A stretch of DNA of 64,000 nucleotides from Streptomyces sp. CGMCC 4.7035 (GCF_031583065.1 NZ_CP134053.1:2170001-2234000); one strand, 5' to 3'; counted from the stretch's first letter, positions 34,497 to 43,955 are shown. Notes: generated from the sequence alone by a model not told the origin. Made by a program: numbers and translations.

Positions 34497-37400
34497 GGAG
34501 TGACTCCTGGGAAGAGGGTGCGCACACGCTCCGCGAAGCGCTTGGAGACCTCCCGCGCGGTGCTCTCCGCGACGGCGTCGGGCCGGAAGGCGGTGTGGAC
34601 GAGCAGTCCGCCGTCGTCCGCGGGCCACAGCTCCGTGTGCAGTTCGAGGGGCAGGTCCAGATAGGGCTGCCGCAGCAGGGTGGTCCGCGCGCCCACGAGT
34701 TCCAGCCTCGGCGGGACGTTGTCCTGGCAGGCGAAGAGGACCTGGTACAGCGGGGGTCGGCCGCCGCGCGGCGGCTCCACCAGCGACAGGACGTCGGGGA
34801 ACGGCACCTCCTGCGCGGCGAAGGCGCGGGCGGTGGTCTCGGCGACCCGGGCGACCGCGGACGCGTCGCCATCCAGGGCTGCCCCGCGCAGCCGCAGGGC
34901 CAGCATGTTGATGTGGCATCCGACGGCGCGCTCCAGCTCCGCGCCGTCGCGCTGGGCCACGGGGACGCCCACGGCGAAGTCCCGCTGCCCAGTCGCCTCC
35001 GACAGGCTCGCCGCCCACAGCGAGAGCAGGACCACGAAACGGGTGACCCCCGCCGCGGCGGCCGCGGCGTCGGCCCCAGCCAGTGCCCCCGCGTCCAGCA
35101 CGGTCTCGACCAGCCCCGGCGTCTTTGCCTTCCGCGGCTCGGGGCCGACCGGCCACCGCATCGCCGGTACGTCCGCCAACTCGGAGCGCAGGAAGGCATG
35201 GTGGGTCTCCGTCGCGGCCTCCCGCAGGAGCGCCCGGCGCTCCCGGTGCACCGCCGCCAGCGTCGGACGGGGGCCCAGTGTGGGCGTACCCGAGGCCACC
35301 GCCGTGCGGTACGCGGTGCTCAGGTCTTCGGCGAGGACCCCCTCCGACCAGCCGTCGAAGGCGACGTGGTGCACCACGCAGCCGAAGACCGCGGCGCTCG
35401 CCTCCGGCTCCGGGCCGGTGACGGGGACCAGGACGGTGCGCCACACCTCCCCGACGTCCGGGGCCAGCTCCGCGGCGAGCTCGGCGCGGGCCGCGCGGGC
35501 CGCCGCGGCGACGGACTCCCGGGCGGGCAGCACCTCCACGGGCGGCGGGGGGATGTCCACGAGTTCCGCGGCGGGCCGCGGGTCGAGTACGTACGCGGCC
35601 CGCAGGGACTCGTGGCCGCGGTGCACCTCGGCCACGGCCGCCTCCAGCGCGGCCCGGTCCAGCGCGCCCTCGACCGCCCAGGTCATCAGGCAGTGCCCCG
35701 TACGGTCCGCCGGATCCAGCAACTGCGGGGTGAGGTAGACCAGCTGCATGGCCGACAGAGGCGTGCCCGCGGAGCCCTCGGACTCGGCGTGGTCGGCCGG
35801 AGGCGGAGTCGGCTCCGGCGCGGCGGCCAGCCGGCGGGCGAGGCCCGAGGCCGTCGGTTCCTGGTACAGCCAGGAGATCGGGACCGGCCGGGACAGTGCT
35901 GCCGCGAGCCGGGCGCAGAGTCGGCCCGCGCCGAGGGAGGTCCCGCCGAGGTGGACGAAGGGCACGTCGAGGGGGACCGCATCGAGTTCCAGGACGGAGG
36001 CGAAGCACTCCGCGACGGCCCGCAGCACGGGATCGCTCAGCTCGGTGGGCCTGACGCCGGGCCCTGCCGGGTGCGCCGCCTCCCGCTGCGGGCAGCCGGG
36101 GGCGGCCGGACCGGCCGCCTCGGCCAGCGCCAGCAGGGCGCGTTCGTCCAGCTTGCCCTGCGCGGTGACGGGGAAAGCGTCGACACTGACCACCGCGGCG
36201 GGTCGCTGGTAGGCGACCAGGGCCCCGTTCAGCACGGCGAGTGCTCCGTCCAACGGGTCCCCCTGCCTCACCGGCACGCAACACGCGACCAGTTCGCGCT
36301 CGCCGCGGGCGGCGTCGCCACGGGCCAGCACCCGGCAGTACCGCACGGCGGGCAGGAGCCGTTCCACCTGGCGCTCGACCTCCGCCGGCTCGACGCGGTG
36401 GCCCCGGATCTTCAGCTGCCGGTCGGAGCGGCCCTCGTAGTGCAGCAGGCCGTCCGGGTCCCAGCGCCCGAGGTCGCCGGTGCGATAGACCCGTACCTCG
36501 CGCCCGTCGATCCGTACGCCGGTGAACTTCAGCGCGGTCAGCGCGTCGTCGTTCAGGTAGCCGAGCGCCAGCCCGTCGCCCGCGAGGCAGATCTCCCCGG
36601 TCTCGCCCACCGCGCACGGCCGACTCCCGTCCAGGACGTGGACCTGCGTACCGGGCACCGGGCGCCCGAGGGGAATGCCGGCGGGAAGGTCGCAGTCGGC
36701 CTCCGTGACGCGGTGCGTGGTGGCGAAGACTGTGGACTCGACCGGCCCGTAGCCGTTGAGGAGCGCAATGCAGGGGTGCCGGCGCAGGAAGCGGCGGACG
36801 TGGCCGGCCGAGAGCCGCTCCCCGCCGATCGCGACCTGGCGCAGCCCCAGGAAGGCGTCCGGGTCCTCGTCCACGATCATGTTGAACAGGCTGGCGGTCA
36901 GCCAGACCGTGTCCGCGCGATGCCGGGACACGGCCCCGCTCAGGGCCGCGGGGGAGAGGTAGGGGTCCGTCACGACCACCGAGGTGCCGCCGTTCAGCAG
37001 CACCGACCACAGTTCGAGCGAGAAGGCGTCCCAGGGGGTGGCGGCGGCGAGTGGCATCACCGTGTCGGCAGTGAACTCCGCGAAGGTGCCCGGCTGGAAG
37101 AGGCGCGCGGTCGCCCGGTGCGGGCTGAGCACACCCTTGGGTCGGCCCGTGGTCCCGGAGGTGAAGAAGACGCACGCCGGATCGTCGGCGCCGACGGCCA
37201 CGGGCGTGAAGCCGACGGGGACCGCCGACTCCTCGGCCACGGCGGAGGGCGGCAACCACACGGCCGGCGCGTCGCCTTCCAGCACCTCCCGGCCGTCGCG
37301 GGCGATGAGCAGGGGCGGCCGCAGGTCGCGCAGCACCTCCCGCAGCCGGTCCGCGGGCCACTCGGGGGCCAGCAGGGCGTAGGCAGCCCCCGCCTTCAGG

Positions 37401-37663
37401 ACCGCGAGGAGCGCGGTGACCAACTCCGTGCTCCTGGGCAGCAGTACAGGCACCAGCGCGCCGGGGGTGACGCCCGCGGCGACGAGTCCCGCGGCCCAGG
37501 CGTCGGCCGTCGCGTCGAGCTCCGCGTACGTGGTGGTGCGGTCCCCCTCGACGAGGGCGACGGCCCCGGGGCGCTGTGCCGCCCTGCGGGCGAACGCCTC
37601 GTGGAGTCCCTCGCCGGGCGCCGTGTTCCGCCGACCGGCAGTCCACTTCGGGTCTGGTCGCAC
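34493..37663 (-). CDS. Single-module NRPS, A-T-C architecture
   Basis: 1056 residues from the GTG at 37663 (GAGGGA ribosome site). Adenylation domain ~20-520: A3 FFTSGTTGRPKGV, A4 WDAFSLELW with the carboxylate-site Asp, A5 NGYGPVEST (Val replaces the usual Thr), A7 YRTGDLGRW, A8 RQLKIRGHRVEPAEVE, A10 TAQGKLDER. Carrier domain ~555-625 with FVHLGGTSLG (Ser for phosphopantetheine). C-terminal condensation domain ~650-1056 with HHVAFDGWS. The domain order A-T-C means it accepts an upstream or partner acyl unit at its end. First gene of the operon NRPS-P450-RidA-esterase; divergent from the PKS gene over a shared operator region. Confidence 0.94.
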   Translation of the reverse strand: MRPDPKWTAGRRNTAPGEGLHEAFARRAAQRPGAVALVEGDRTTTYAELDATADAWAAGLVAAGVTPGALVPVLLPRSTELVTALLAVLKAGAAYALLAPEWPADRLREVLRDLRPPLLIARDGREVLEGDAPAVWLPPSAVAEESAVPVGFTPVAVGADDPACVFFTSGTTGRPKGVLSPHRATARLFQPGTFAEFTADTVMPLAAATPWDAFSLELWSVLLNGGTSVVVTDPYLSPAALSGAVSRHRADTVWLTASLFNMIVDEDPDAFLGLRQVAIGGERLSAGHVRRFLRRHPCIALLNGYGPVESTVFATTHRVTEADCDLPAGIPLGRPVPGTQVHVLDGSRPCAVGETGEICLAGDGLALGYLNDDALTALKFTGVRIDGREVRVYRTGDLGRWDPDGLLHYEGRSDRQLKIRGHRVEPAEVERQVERLLPAVRYCRVLARGDAARGERELVACCVPVRQGDPLDGALAVLNGALVAYQRPAAVVSVDAFPVTAQGKLDERALLALAEAAGPAAPGCPQREAAHPAGPGVRPTELSDPVLRAVAECFASVLELDAVPLDVPFVHLGGTSLGAGRLCARLAAALSRPVPISWLYQEPTASGLARRLAAAPEPTPPPADHAESEGSAGTPLSAMQLVYLTPQLLDPADRTGHCLMTWAVEGALDRAALEAAVAEVHRGHESLRAAYVLDPRPAAELVDIPPPPVEVLPARESVAAAARAARAELAAELAPDVGEVWRTVLVPVTGPEPEASAAVFGCVVHHVAFDGWSEGVLAEDLSTAYRTAVASGTPTLGPRPTLAAVHRERRALLREAATETHHAFLRSELADVPAMRWPVGPEPRKAKTPGLVETVLDAGALAGADAAAAAAGVTRFVVLLSLWAASLSEATGQRDFAVGVPVAQRDGAELERAVGCHINMLALRLRGAALDGDASAVARVAETTARAFAAQEVPFPDVLSLVEPPRGGRPPLYQVLFACQDNVPPRLELVGARTTLLRQPYLDLPLELHTELWPADDGGLLVHTAFRPDAVAESTAREVSKRFAERVRTLFPGVTP

Positions 37664-37695
37664 GCCGTCCCTCTCCCTCTGTTCCGGTTGCCCAC

Positions 37696-37711
37696 TTGCC
37701 AGACAAGGCAA
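37696..37711. promoter_or_regulatory. Cluster operator TTGCCA-GACA-AGGCAA (NRPS side)
   Basis: 33 bases upstream of the NRPS start in the 126-base divergent region. It overlaps a tandem TGGCAA at 37712-37717, and a lone TTGCCA sits at 37723. Confidence 0.75.
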
Positions 37712-37733
37712 TGGCAAGAACATTGCCATCAAG

Positions 37734-37749
37734 TTGCCCGATCTGGCAA
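37734..37749. promoter_or_regulatory. Cluster operator TTGCCC-GATC-TGGCAA (PKS side)
   Basis: 40 bases upstream of the PKS start codon. Second site of the divergent NRPS/PKS promoter, 38 bases from the first start to start. Confidence 0.75.
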
Positions 37750-37789
37750 CCTTGTTGATCCACACTGGGCGCGACACGAAGGTGGACAC

Positions 37790-40759
37790 ATGACGCGCGA
37801 CCGCTCCCTCGACATAGCCGTGACCGGGGTCTCCGGCCGGTTTCCCGGCTCGGCCGACCTGGCGGAGTGGTGGGAGGCCCTCGTCGAGGGACGGGTCCTT
37901 ACCACGCGGTACGACGAACGAAGGCTGCGAGAGGCCGGAGTGCCCCAGAGCCTGATCGACGACCCCGAGTTCGTACCGGTGCACGGGCACCTCAAAGACG
38001 CCGAGCGCTTCGAGAACGCCCTGTTCCGGGTGAGTCCACGCGAGGCCGAGATGATGGACCCGCAGCACCGGATGATGCTCGAATGCGCGTGGGCGGCCCT
38101 GGAGGATGCCGGGATCAGCCCTCTCGGCACCCCGCTCACCACCGGCGTGTACGCCTCCGCCAGCGGCAGCGGCTACCTGCGCGCCATGCTGGCCGGCGGC
38201 AGGCTGGACCCCATGACCCTCGAGGACGCCATCCACGGCAACGAGCCGGACTTCATGGCGAGCCTCATCTCCTACAAGCTCGACCTGACCGGTCCCGCGG
38301 TCGCCGTCCAGACGGCCTGCTCCTCCTCCCTGGTCGCCCTCCACACCGCCGTCCAGGCGCTGCTGAACGGTGAATGCGACCAGGCCCTCGTCGTGGGCGC
38401 CGGCGTCGCCTACCCCCAGGCCGGACACCTCCACGTGCCCGGCGGCATCCACAGCGCGGCCGGGGCCTGTCGGCCGTTCGACGAACACGCCGACGGCGTG
38501 GTCGCGGGCTCCGGCGTGGCCTGCGTCGTCCTGCGGCGCCTGGAGGACGCGCTCGCGGACGGGGTGGAACCGTACGGCGTCGTCCTCGGCACGGCCGTCA
38601 ACAACGACGGTTCGGCGAAGGCCGGCTACTACGCCCCCTCCGCCGGCGGACAGGAAGCCGTCATCCGGGCCGCCCTCGAGGCCGCGGACGTCCACGGCGC
38701 GAGCATCGGCTACCTGGAGACGCACGGCACCGGCACCCGGGTCGGCGACCCCATCGAGTGGTCCGCCGCCTCGTCGGCCCTGCGCGCCGCGGGCGCTGCC
38801 CCGGGCCAGGTCGCTGTGGGGGCGCTCAAGGCGAACACCGGCCACCTCGACAACGCCGCCGGGCTCGCCGGACTGATCAAGGCCCTGTTCGTCGTGCGCG
38901 AGGGCATCGTCCCGCCAGTCGCCGGATTCACCCGGCTCAACCCCCTGCTGGAGACCGAGGGCTCGCCGCTGTACGTCCCCTCCGCCATGGCGCCGTGGTC
39001 CGGCCCTGAGCCCAGGAGGGCCGGGGTCAGCTCCTTCGGGGTGGGCGGCACCAACGCGCACGCCGTCGTCGAGGCGCCGCCCGCTCTCGCGCCCCGGTCC
39101 GACGGGCAGGACCGGCCGCGCGCCGGGTACCTCGCGCTGCTCTCCGCCGCGGACGGCGAGGCCCTGGCGCGCTCCGCCGACCGCCTCGGCCGCCACCTGG
39201 CCGCCCACGCCCCGGCGCCGGCCGACGCCGCCCACACCCTCGCCACCGGCCGGGCCGCCCTGCCCGAACGCCTCGCCGTTGTGGGCCGCAACACCGCGGA
39301 CCTCGCCGACCGCCTCACCGCCGGCGCCGGGGTGCTCCGCGGCCGTGTCCCCGAGACCGGACCCGCCCCCCTCGTCCTCGCTTTCCCCGGCCAGGGAGCC
39401 CAGCGCCCCGGCATGGCACTGCCGTTCGCCGAGGCCCTGCCTGGCTTCGCCGAGGCCCTCGCCGAGTGCCTTGGTGCCTTCGAGCCCGGCCTGGCCGCCG
39501 AGGTCGGACGGGCCCTGCACGACCCTGCGTTCCCCGAGGAGGAGCTCGCCCGGACCCGGTTGGCCCAGCCCGCGCTCTTCGCGGTCGAGTACGCCGTCGC
39601 CGCCGCGCTGCGCGGCCTCGGCCTGGTCCCGCAGGCCGTGATCGGCCACAGCCTCGGCGAGGTCACCGCGGCCTGCGTGGCAGGCGTACTGGAACCGGCC
39701 GACGCCGCCCGGTTCGTGGCCCTGCGCGGGCGCGCCATGCAGGACTGCCCGGAGGGCGCCATGCTGGCCCTCGGCTGCGGTGAGGACGCGGCCCGCGAAC
39801 TGCTGGCTGCCTGCGGCCTGCCCCTGGAGCTCGCGGCCGTCAACTCCCCGGACAGCAGTGTGGTGGCTGGCGCCCCAGGGGCCGTCGCGGAGTTCGAGAC
39901 GTGGCTCGCCGGGCGCGTCGCCACGCACCGGTTGCGCACCACGCGGGCCTTCCACTCGGCCCTCGTAGAGCTGGCGGTACCGCTGCTCACCGCGGAGCTG
40001 TCGGGGACTGCCGTGCACCCGCCGGCAATCCCGTGGGCCGCCAACGACGGCCGGCTGCTGCTGCCCGGTACCGAGGTCGCCGCGGGCTCCTTCGCCTCCG
40101 CCGCCCGCAACCCCGTCCGGTTCACCCGGGCACTCGACGCCCTCGCCCGGCACCTGCCCGGCGCGCTGGTTGTGGAGGCCGGTCCGGGCCGTACGCTGTC
40201 GGCCCTGGCAGAGGCCGCGGACCTGACCGCCGTCCCGCTCGCCGCCGGCCGAGCCGCCCGCGCCGAGGACGTCCTCACCGCGCTGGGTGGGCTCTGGACC
40301 ATGGGCCAGTCGCTCGCCGCCGACCGGCTGTGCGCGGAGGGCCGCCCCGTACGCCTGCCGGGCTACTCCTTCGAGGGGCCACGCCGGACCGCCCCTGAGG
40401 CCGCGCCGCCGTCGGACACCCCCGGGCGCATCGTAGGCGCCCCCGGGCCGGCGGCCCCGCAGGCGGAGTCCACCGGCTCTGGGGAGCAGCCCGCAGCCCC
40501 GGACCCCGCCGACGTGCCCGCGCTGGTCGCCGGGCTCTGGGCGGAGCTGCTCGGCCATCAGGAGATCACCGCCGACGCCGACTTCTTCGCCCTCGGCGGT
40601 GACTCCCTGCTCGTCACCCGCCTCGCGCGCAGGCTCAGCGCGGCACTCAGCGTCCGGGTCCCGATCCGCGAACTTCTCCTCGCCCGTACGCTCGAGTGCC
40701 AGACGGAGGCCGTCGCTGCCCTCGCCGCCCAGGCGCCGGTCACCGCCGGGGCCAGCTGA
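37790..40759 (+). CDS. Single-module type I PKS, KS-AT-ACP
   Basis: 989 residues from ATG 37790 (AAGGTGG ribosome site). KS ~1-425: VQTACSSS with Cys177, ETHGTGTRVGDP and ALKANTGHLDNAAG complete the C-H-H triad. AT ~520-830: AFPGQGAQRPGMAL, GHSLGEVTAACVAG, and TRAFHS at the position of the malonyl-type HAFH motif, so malonyl-CoA is the likely extender. Carrier ~905-980 with FFALGGDSLLVTRL. No KR, DH, ER or TE domain, so it would leave a beta-keto thioester and relies on other proteins for release. The DPQHRMMLECAW form of KS is common in NRPS-PKS hybrids. Confidence 0.95.
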   Translation: MTRDRSLDIAVTGVSGRFPGSADLAEWWEALVEGRVLTTRYDERRLREAGVPQSLIDDPEFVPVHGHLKDAERFENALFRVSPREAEMMDPQHRMMLECAWAALEDAGISPLGTPLTTGVYASASGSGYLRAMLAGGRLDPMTLEDAIHGNEPDFMASLISYKLDLTGPAVAVQTACSSSLVALHTAVQALLNGECDQALVVGAGVAYPQAGHLHVPGGIHSAAGACRPFDEHADGVVAGSGVACVVLRRLEDALADGVEPYGVVLGTAVNNDGSAKAGYYAPSAGGQEAVIRAALEAADVHGASIGYLETHGTGTRVGDPIEWSAASSALRAAGAAPGQVAVGALKANTGHLDNAAGLAGLIKALFVVREGIVPPVAGFTRLNPLLETEGSPLYVPSAMAPWSGPEPRRAGVSSFGVGGTNAHAVVEAPPALAPRSDGQDRPRAGYLALLSAADGEALARSADRLGRHLAAHAPAPADAAHTLATGRAALPERLAVVGRNTADLADRLTAGAGVLRGRVPETGPAPLVLAFPGQGAQRPGMALPFAEALPGFAEALAECLGAFEPGLAAEVGRALHDPAFPEEELARTRLAQPALFAVEYAVAAALRGLGLVPQAVIGHSLGEVTAACVAGVLEPADAARFVALRGRAMQDCPEGAMLALGCGEDAARELLAACGLPLELAAVNSPDSSVVAGAPGAVAEFETWLAGRVATHRLRTTRAFHSALVELAVPLLTAELSGTAVHPPAIPWAANDGRLLLPGTEVAAGSFASAARNPVRFTRALDALARHLPGALVVEAGPGRTLSALAEAADLTAVPLAAGRAARAEDVLTALGGLWTMGQSLAADRLCAEGRPVRLPGYSFEGPRRTAPEAAPPSDTPGRIVGAPGPAAPQAESTGSGEQPAAPDPADVPALVAGLWAELLGHQEITADADFFALGGDSLLVTRLARRLSAALSVRVPIRELLLARTLECQTEAVAALAAQAPVTAGAS

Positions 40760-40771
40760 CGTACGCGGACG

Positions 40772-40830
40772 CCCGAACACGCGGAAGCCGCCCCCCGGAT
40801 CATCCGGGGGGCGGCTTCCGCGTGTTCGGG
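40772..40830. terminator. Perfect 29-bp hairpin between convergent PKS and S9 peptidase genes
   Basis: 29-nt arms (40772-40800 and 40802-40830; left arm begins CCCGAACACGCGGAAGCCGC) pair perfectly around one central base; the actual loop would take in a few flanking bases. It fills nearly the whole 88-base gap and can stop both transcripts. Confidence 0.9.
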
Positions 40831-40847
40831 CCGGGGAGCCGCGGAGG

Positions 40848-42836
40848 TCAGGCCCCGCGGGCCACCGAGAGCTCGGTCCGGGGGACGCCCGGAGCCTCGA
40901 AGCCGAACACCTGCCCGTAGGCGGAGAGCTCGGCGTGCAGGCAGTCGATGACGGTCTGCGCCATGCGGAAGCCGTGCTGCTCCTCCTTGAACGCGAGGTA
41001 CGCGTGCGGCACCCCGTTCTGCCGCATCCGCTCCAGGAACCGCTCGGCCTGGACCGGCGGGCACACGGCGTCCTCGAGCCCCTGCAGCAGCACGAACGGC
41101 GCACGCACCCGGTCGGCGCGCCGCAGCGGCGACACCTCCGCGTAGCGGGCGGCGGCCCGCGGCCACGGGCCGATGAGGCTCTCGAGGTAGCGCGACTCGA
41201 AGTCGTGCGTGCCCTGCGCGCGCCACTCCTCCGGGTCCAGGAGCGGGAAGTAGATCCCGGCGACGCCGTACAGCTCCGGTTCGGCGGCCAGCGAGGCCGC
41301 GGCGGTCCAGCCGCCCGCGCTGCCGCCGCGGATGCCGATGCGCCCGGGGTCGGCCTCCCCCTGCGCGACCAGGCCGCGGACCGCGGTCGCGCAGTCGCGT
41401 ACGTCGACCACGCCCCACGCCTCCCGCAGCCGTTCGCGGTAGGCGCGCCCGAAGCCGGTGGACCCGCCGTACTGGACGTCCACCACGCCGATGCCCCGGC
41501 TGGTGAAGAAGGCGATGGAGAGGTCTGCCACCAGCTGGCTGCGGGTGGTGGGGCCGCCGTGCGCCTGCACCACGTACGGCGGTAGCTCGCCCTCCGGAGC
41601 GGTGAAGTCGGGGTTGTGCGGCGGGTACACGTACGCGTGCACCTCCTCGCCCTCCGGGCCGCGGAACACCGCGTGGTAGCCCGGGGGCAGGTGTTCGGCG
41701 TACGAGGTGTCCGCCGCGCGCAGCACCTCCGGCGCTTCCCCGTCCGGCCCGATCAGCAGCAGCTCACCCCGGCTGCGCGGGCCGGCGGCCGAGGCCGCGA
41801 CCCGGCGGCCGTCGGTAGCCAGCACCGCCCACTCCGTGAGCTCCTCGCGGTCGTCCAGGTCCGTCAGCGAGCCGTCGGCCTCCAGCAGGGCGAGCCTCCG
41901 CGCGCCCACCCCGTGCGTGACGAACATCCGGCCGCCGCCCACGGGGAGGAACCACTGGGCGCCGATGCGCCAGAGCGCCTCGCCGAACTCCTCCTCCCGT
42001 GCGCACAGCGGGCGTGCGGAGCCGTCGAGGCCCAGCTCGTGGAGGTTCCACCAGCCGGTGGTGTCGCTCAGCACGTAGAGCACGCCGGGCCGGTCCGGGG
42101 CCCACTCCGCCTGGCTGACGGCGATGCCGGGCCCGCCCGCCAGCACGCGGGCAGGGCCCAGCGCACTGTCCTGGCCGACCGGCGCGACCATCAGTTCCGT
42201 GCCGTCCCAGGGCATCTGCGGGTGGTCCCACCCGAGCCAGCAGGCGTACCGGCCGTCCGGGGAGACCTTGGGGCCGGTCATCAGGTGGTGGCTCGCGGCC
42301 AGGACCCGCACGGCCGCCGGCTCCGCGGCCGCAGCGCCGCCCAGCGGCAGGGCGACCAGGTCCCGGCGGACCTCGGTGCGGTCCGCGGTGAGGGCCACCT
42401 CGCGCAGGCACCAGACCTCGTCCCCGACGAGGGAGAAGTCGGCGTAGGCCGCCCCGCCGGGCAGCGCCGGCTCCGGACTGATCGGCTCCGGACGTCCGCC
42501 GGGCACCGCCCGGTACACCCGCTGGTCGTCCCAGTGGGTGAACACGAACCCGGCGGCGGGGTCCGCCCCCAGGGGTAGCCACGGCTGACCTCCGTACTCG
42601 ATGACCCGGGTGCGCACGTTCCACCCGGGCCCCAGCGCGTCGCCGACCGAGCCGTCGGGCGCACGCCGCACCAGCGCCACGCGTCCCGACTCGCCGGGGC
42701 GCCACTCGGTCCACCAGACCTCTTCGCCGATGAAAGCGGCCCACTCGGCCTTCTTCTGCCCAGCGGCGGCCGCGTCGGCGCCGATCGGCGAGGTCCAGGT
42801 TCCGTAAGGGGACGTGCGCACCTGTGTCTCCGTCAT
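40848..42836 (-). CDS. S9-family (prolyl-oligopeptidase/acylaminoacyl-peptidase-like) serine peptidase
   Basis: 662 residues. N-terminal beta-propeller (~1-390) beginning TSPYGTWTSPIGADAAAAG, and C-terminal hydrolase domain with YVVQAHGGPTTRSQL (~420), nucleophile GIRGGSAGGWTAAA (~505), Asp in LLQGLEDAVCPP (~595) and His in FKEEQHGFRM (~627). Cytoplasmic; no signal peptide. Cleaves acyl-peptides or amino-acid amides. It follows the dioxygenase gene (42-base gap), and a decayed N-terminal copy lies at 56604. In a peptide cluster this could mature or inactivate the product; the role is inferred. Confidence 0.93.
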   Translation of the reverse strand: MTETQVRTSPYGTWTSPIGADAAAAGQKKAEWAAFIGEEVWWTEWRPGESGRVALVRRAPDGSVGDALGPGWNVRTRVIEYGGQPWLPLGADPAAGFVFTHWDDQRVYRAVPGGRPEPISPEPALPGGAAYADFSLVGDEVWCLREVALTADRTEVRRDLVALPLGGAAAAEPAAVRVLAASHHLMTGPKVSPDGRYACWLGWDHPQMPWDGTELMVAPVGQDSALGPARVLAGGPGIAVSQAEWAPDRPGVLYVLSDTTGWWNLHELGLDGSARPLCAREEEFGEALWRIGAQWFLPVGGGRMFVTHGVGARRLALLEADGSLTDLDDREELTEWAVLATDGRRVAASAAGPRSRGELLLIGPDGEAPEVLRAADTSYAEHLPPGYHAVFRGPEGEEVHAYVYPPHNPDFTAPEGELPPYVVQAHGGPTTRSQLVADLSIAFFTSRGIGVVDVQYGGSTGFGRAYRERLREAWGVVDVRDCATAVRGLVAQGEADPGRIGIRGGSAGGWTAAASLAAEPELYGVAGIYFPLLDPEEWRAQGTHDFESRYLESLIGPWPRAAARYAEVSPLRRADRVRAPFVLLQGLEDAVCPPVQAERFLERMRQNGVPHAYLAFKEEQHGFRMAQTVIDCLHAELSAYGQVFGFEAPGVPRTELSVARGA

Positions 42837-42877
42837 GTCCGAGGTCGGGATTTCCGTGTCCGAGCGGCGCCTACCGC

Positions 42878-43774
42878 TCAGTCCAGGCCCGTGCTGTAGG
42901 CGGTGGTGTCGCCGCGCAGGGCCGTGCTGGGCCGGCCGTCCACGCCGACCGGGGTGGGGGCCACGACGGTGACGCGCTCGCCGCGGCGGTACTGGTTCCC
43001 GTAGTCGTAGATGGCGTAGTGCGCCGTCGACTGGTTGTCCCAGATGGCGATGTCGCCGACCCGCCACTGCCAGCGCACGGTGTGCTCCGGCTTGGTCAGG
43101 TACTCCTGCATGACCCGGATCAGGTCGCGGGAGGTCTGCGGGGGGTAGCCCACCACCCTGCGGGCGAACCCGCCGAGCAGCAGCGAGCGTTCGCCCGTCT
43201 CGGGGTGGACCCGGACCGCAGGGTGCTCCGCCTCGTACGGGGTCGAGATGTAGGCCCCGCGCTCGATGACGGTGTCGTCGGTGAAGTCGCAGTCGTTGCT
43301 GTGGACGATCCGCAGCTGGTCGGCGAACTGGCGCAACTCCGCCGGCATGCTGGCATACGCGGACGCGGCGTTGGCCCACACGGTGTCCCCGCCCACCGGG
43401 GGGATGACCTTGCTGTGCAGGAACGCGAAGGCCGGCGGGCGCTCGATGAACGTGAGGTCCGTGTGCCAGTGGTTGGCGCGGGTGCCCTGCTTCGAGTCCA
43501 TCTCCCGCAGGTTCGGGCGGCCTTCGGGGGCGTCGTAGATCGGGTGTCCGAGCGTCAGCTTGCCGAAGCGCGAGGCGAAGGCCGTCTGCGCGGCGTAGTC
43601 CAAGTCCTGGTCGCGCAGGAACACCACCTTGTACTGGAGCAGGGCCGCGCGGATCGAGGCGATCGTCTCGTCGCTCAACGCGTCGCCCGCGTCGACGCCG
43701 CCGATGACGGCGCCGATGTTGCCGGTCAGCGGAGTGACCGTCACATCAGTCTGCGCCTGCAGGGTTTCAGTCAT
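42878..43774 (-). CDS. TauD/TfdA-family Fe(II)/2-oxoglutarate dioxygenase
   Basis: 298 residues from ATG 43774. Iron ligands His and Asp in ANHWHTDLTFIERPP (~105), distal His in WDNQSTAHYAIYDYG (~250) and the 2-oxoglutarate Arg in YRRGERVTVV (~270). The opening VTPLTGNIGAVIGGVDAGDA is typical of TauD relatives. Possible reactions include hydroxylation, desaturation or isonitrile formation (ScoE-type enzymes are relatives); none can be chosen from sequence. First gene of an operon with the S9 peptidase; divergent from the A-T NRPS. Confidence 0.94.
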   Translation of the reverse strand: MTETLQAQTDVTVTPLTGNIGAVIGGVDAGDALSDETIASIRAALLQYKVVFLRDQDLDYAAQTAFASRFGKLTLGHPIYDAPEGRPNLREMDSKQGTRANHWHTDLTFIERPPAFAFLHSKVIPPVGGDTVWANAASAYASMPAELRQFADQLRIVHSNDCDFTDDTVIERGAYISTPYEAEHPAVRVHPETGERSLLLGGFARRVVGYPPQTSRDLIRVMQEYLTKPEHTVRWQWRVGDIAIWDNQSTAHYAIYDYGNQYRRGERVTVVAPTPVGVDGRPSTALRGDTTAYSTGLD

Positions 43775-43835
43775 GGCTCTTGCCTTTCCCATGGGGGATT
43801 CCGGTTCACCGGACGTTCTGGCGTGCCGGATTGAC

Positions 43836-43851
43836 TTTCCAGATGTGGCAA
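43836..43851. promoter_or_regulatory. Cluster operator TTTCCA-GATG-TGGCAA
   Basis: Lies in the divergent region between the dioxygenase and A-T NRPS genes, 61 bases from the dioxygenase start. Additional half-sites TTGCCA (43856-43861) and TGGCAA (43877-43882) extend it toward the NRPS side. Confidence 0.7.
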
Positions 43852-43955
43852 GAGGTTGCCACGAGTGTGACTGCTCTGGCAATGTCGCCTGACATGAAGC
43901 TCCTGAAGACGCGGACCGGCCTTGAGCCGTCTCGACGAACAGTGGAGGACTCCTG

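Noticed and set aside
37790..40759. Very long open frame antisense to the PKS gene, continuous with the NRPS frame
   Set aside because: High-GC DNA opens antisense frames. The antisense translation has no domain motifs, while the plus strand encodes complete KS, AT and ACP motifs.
42878..43774. Assigning the TauD-family enzyme as an isonitrile-forming ScoE-type oxidase
   Set aside because: The iron and 2-oxoglutarate residues are shared by the whole family, and the partner genes of isonitrile lipopeptide clusters (acyl-ACP ligase set) are absent.
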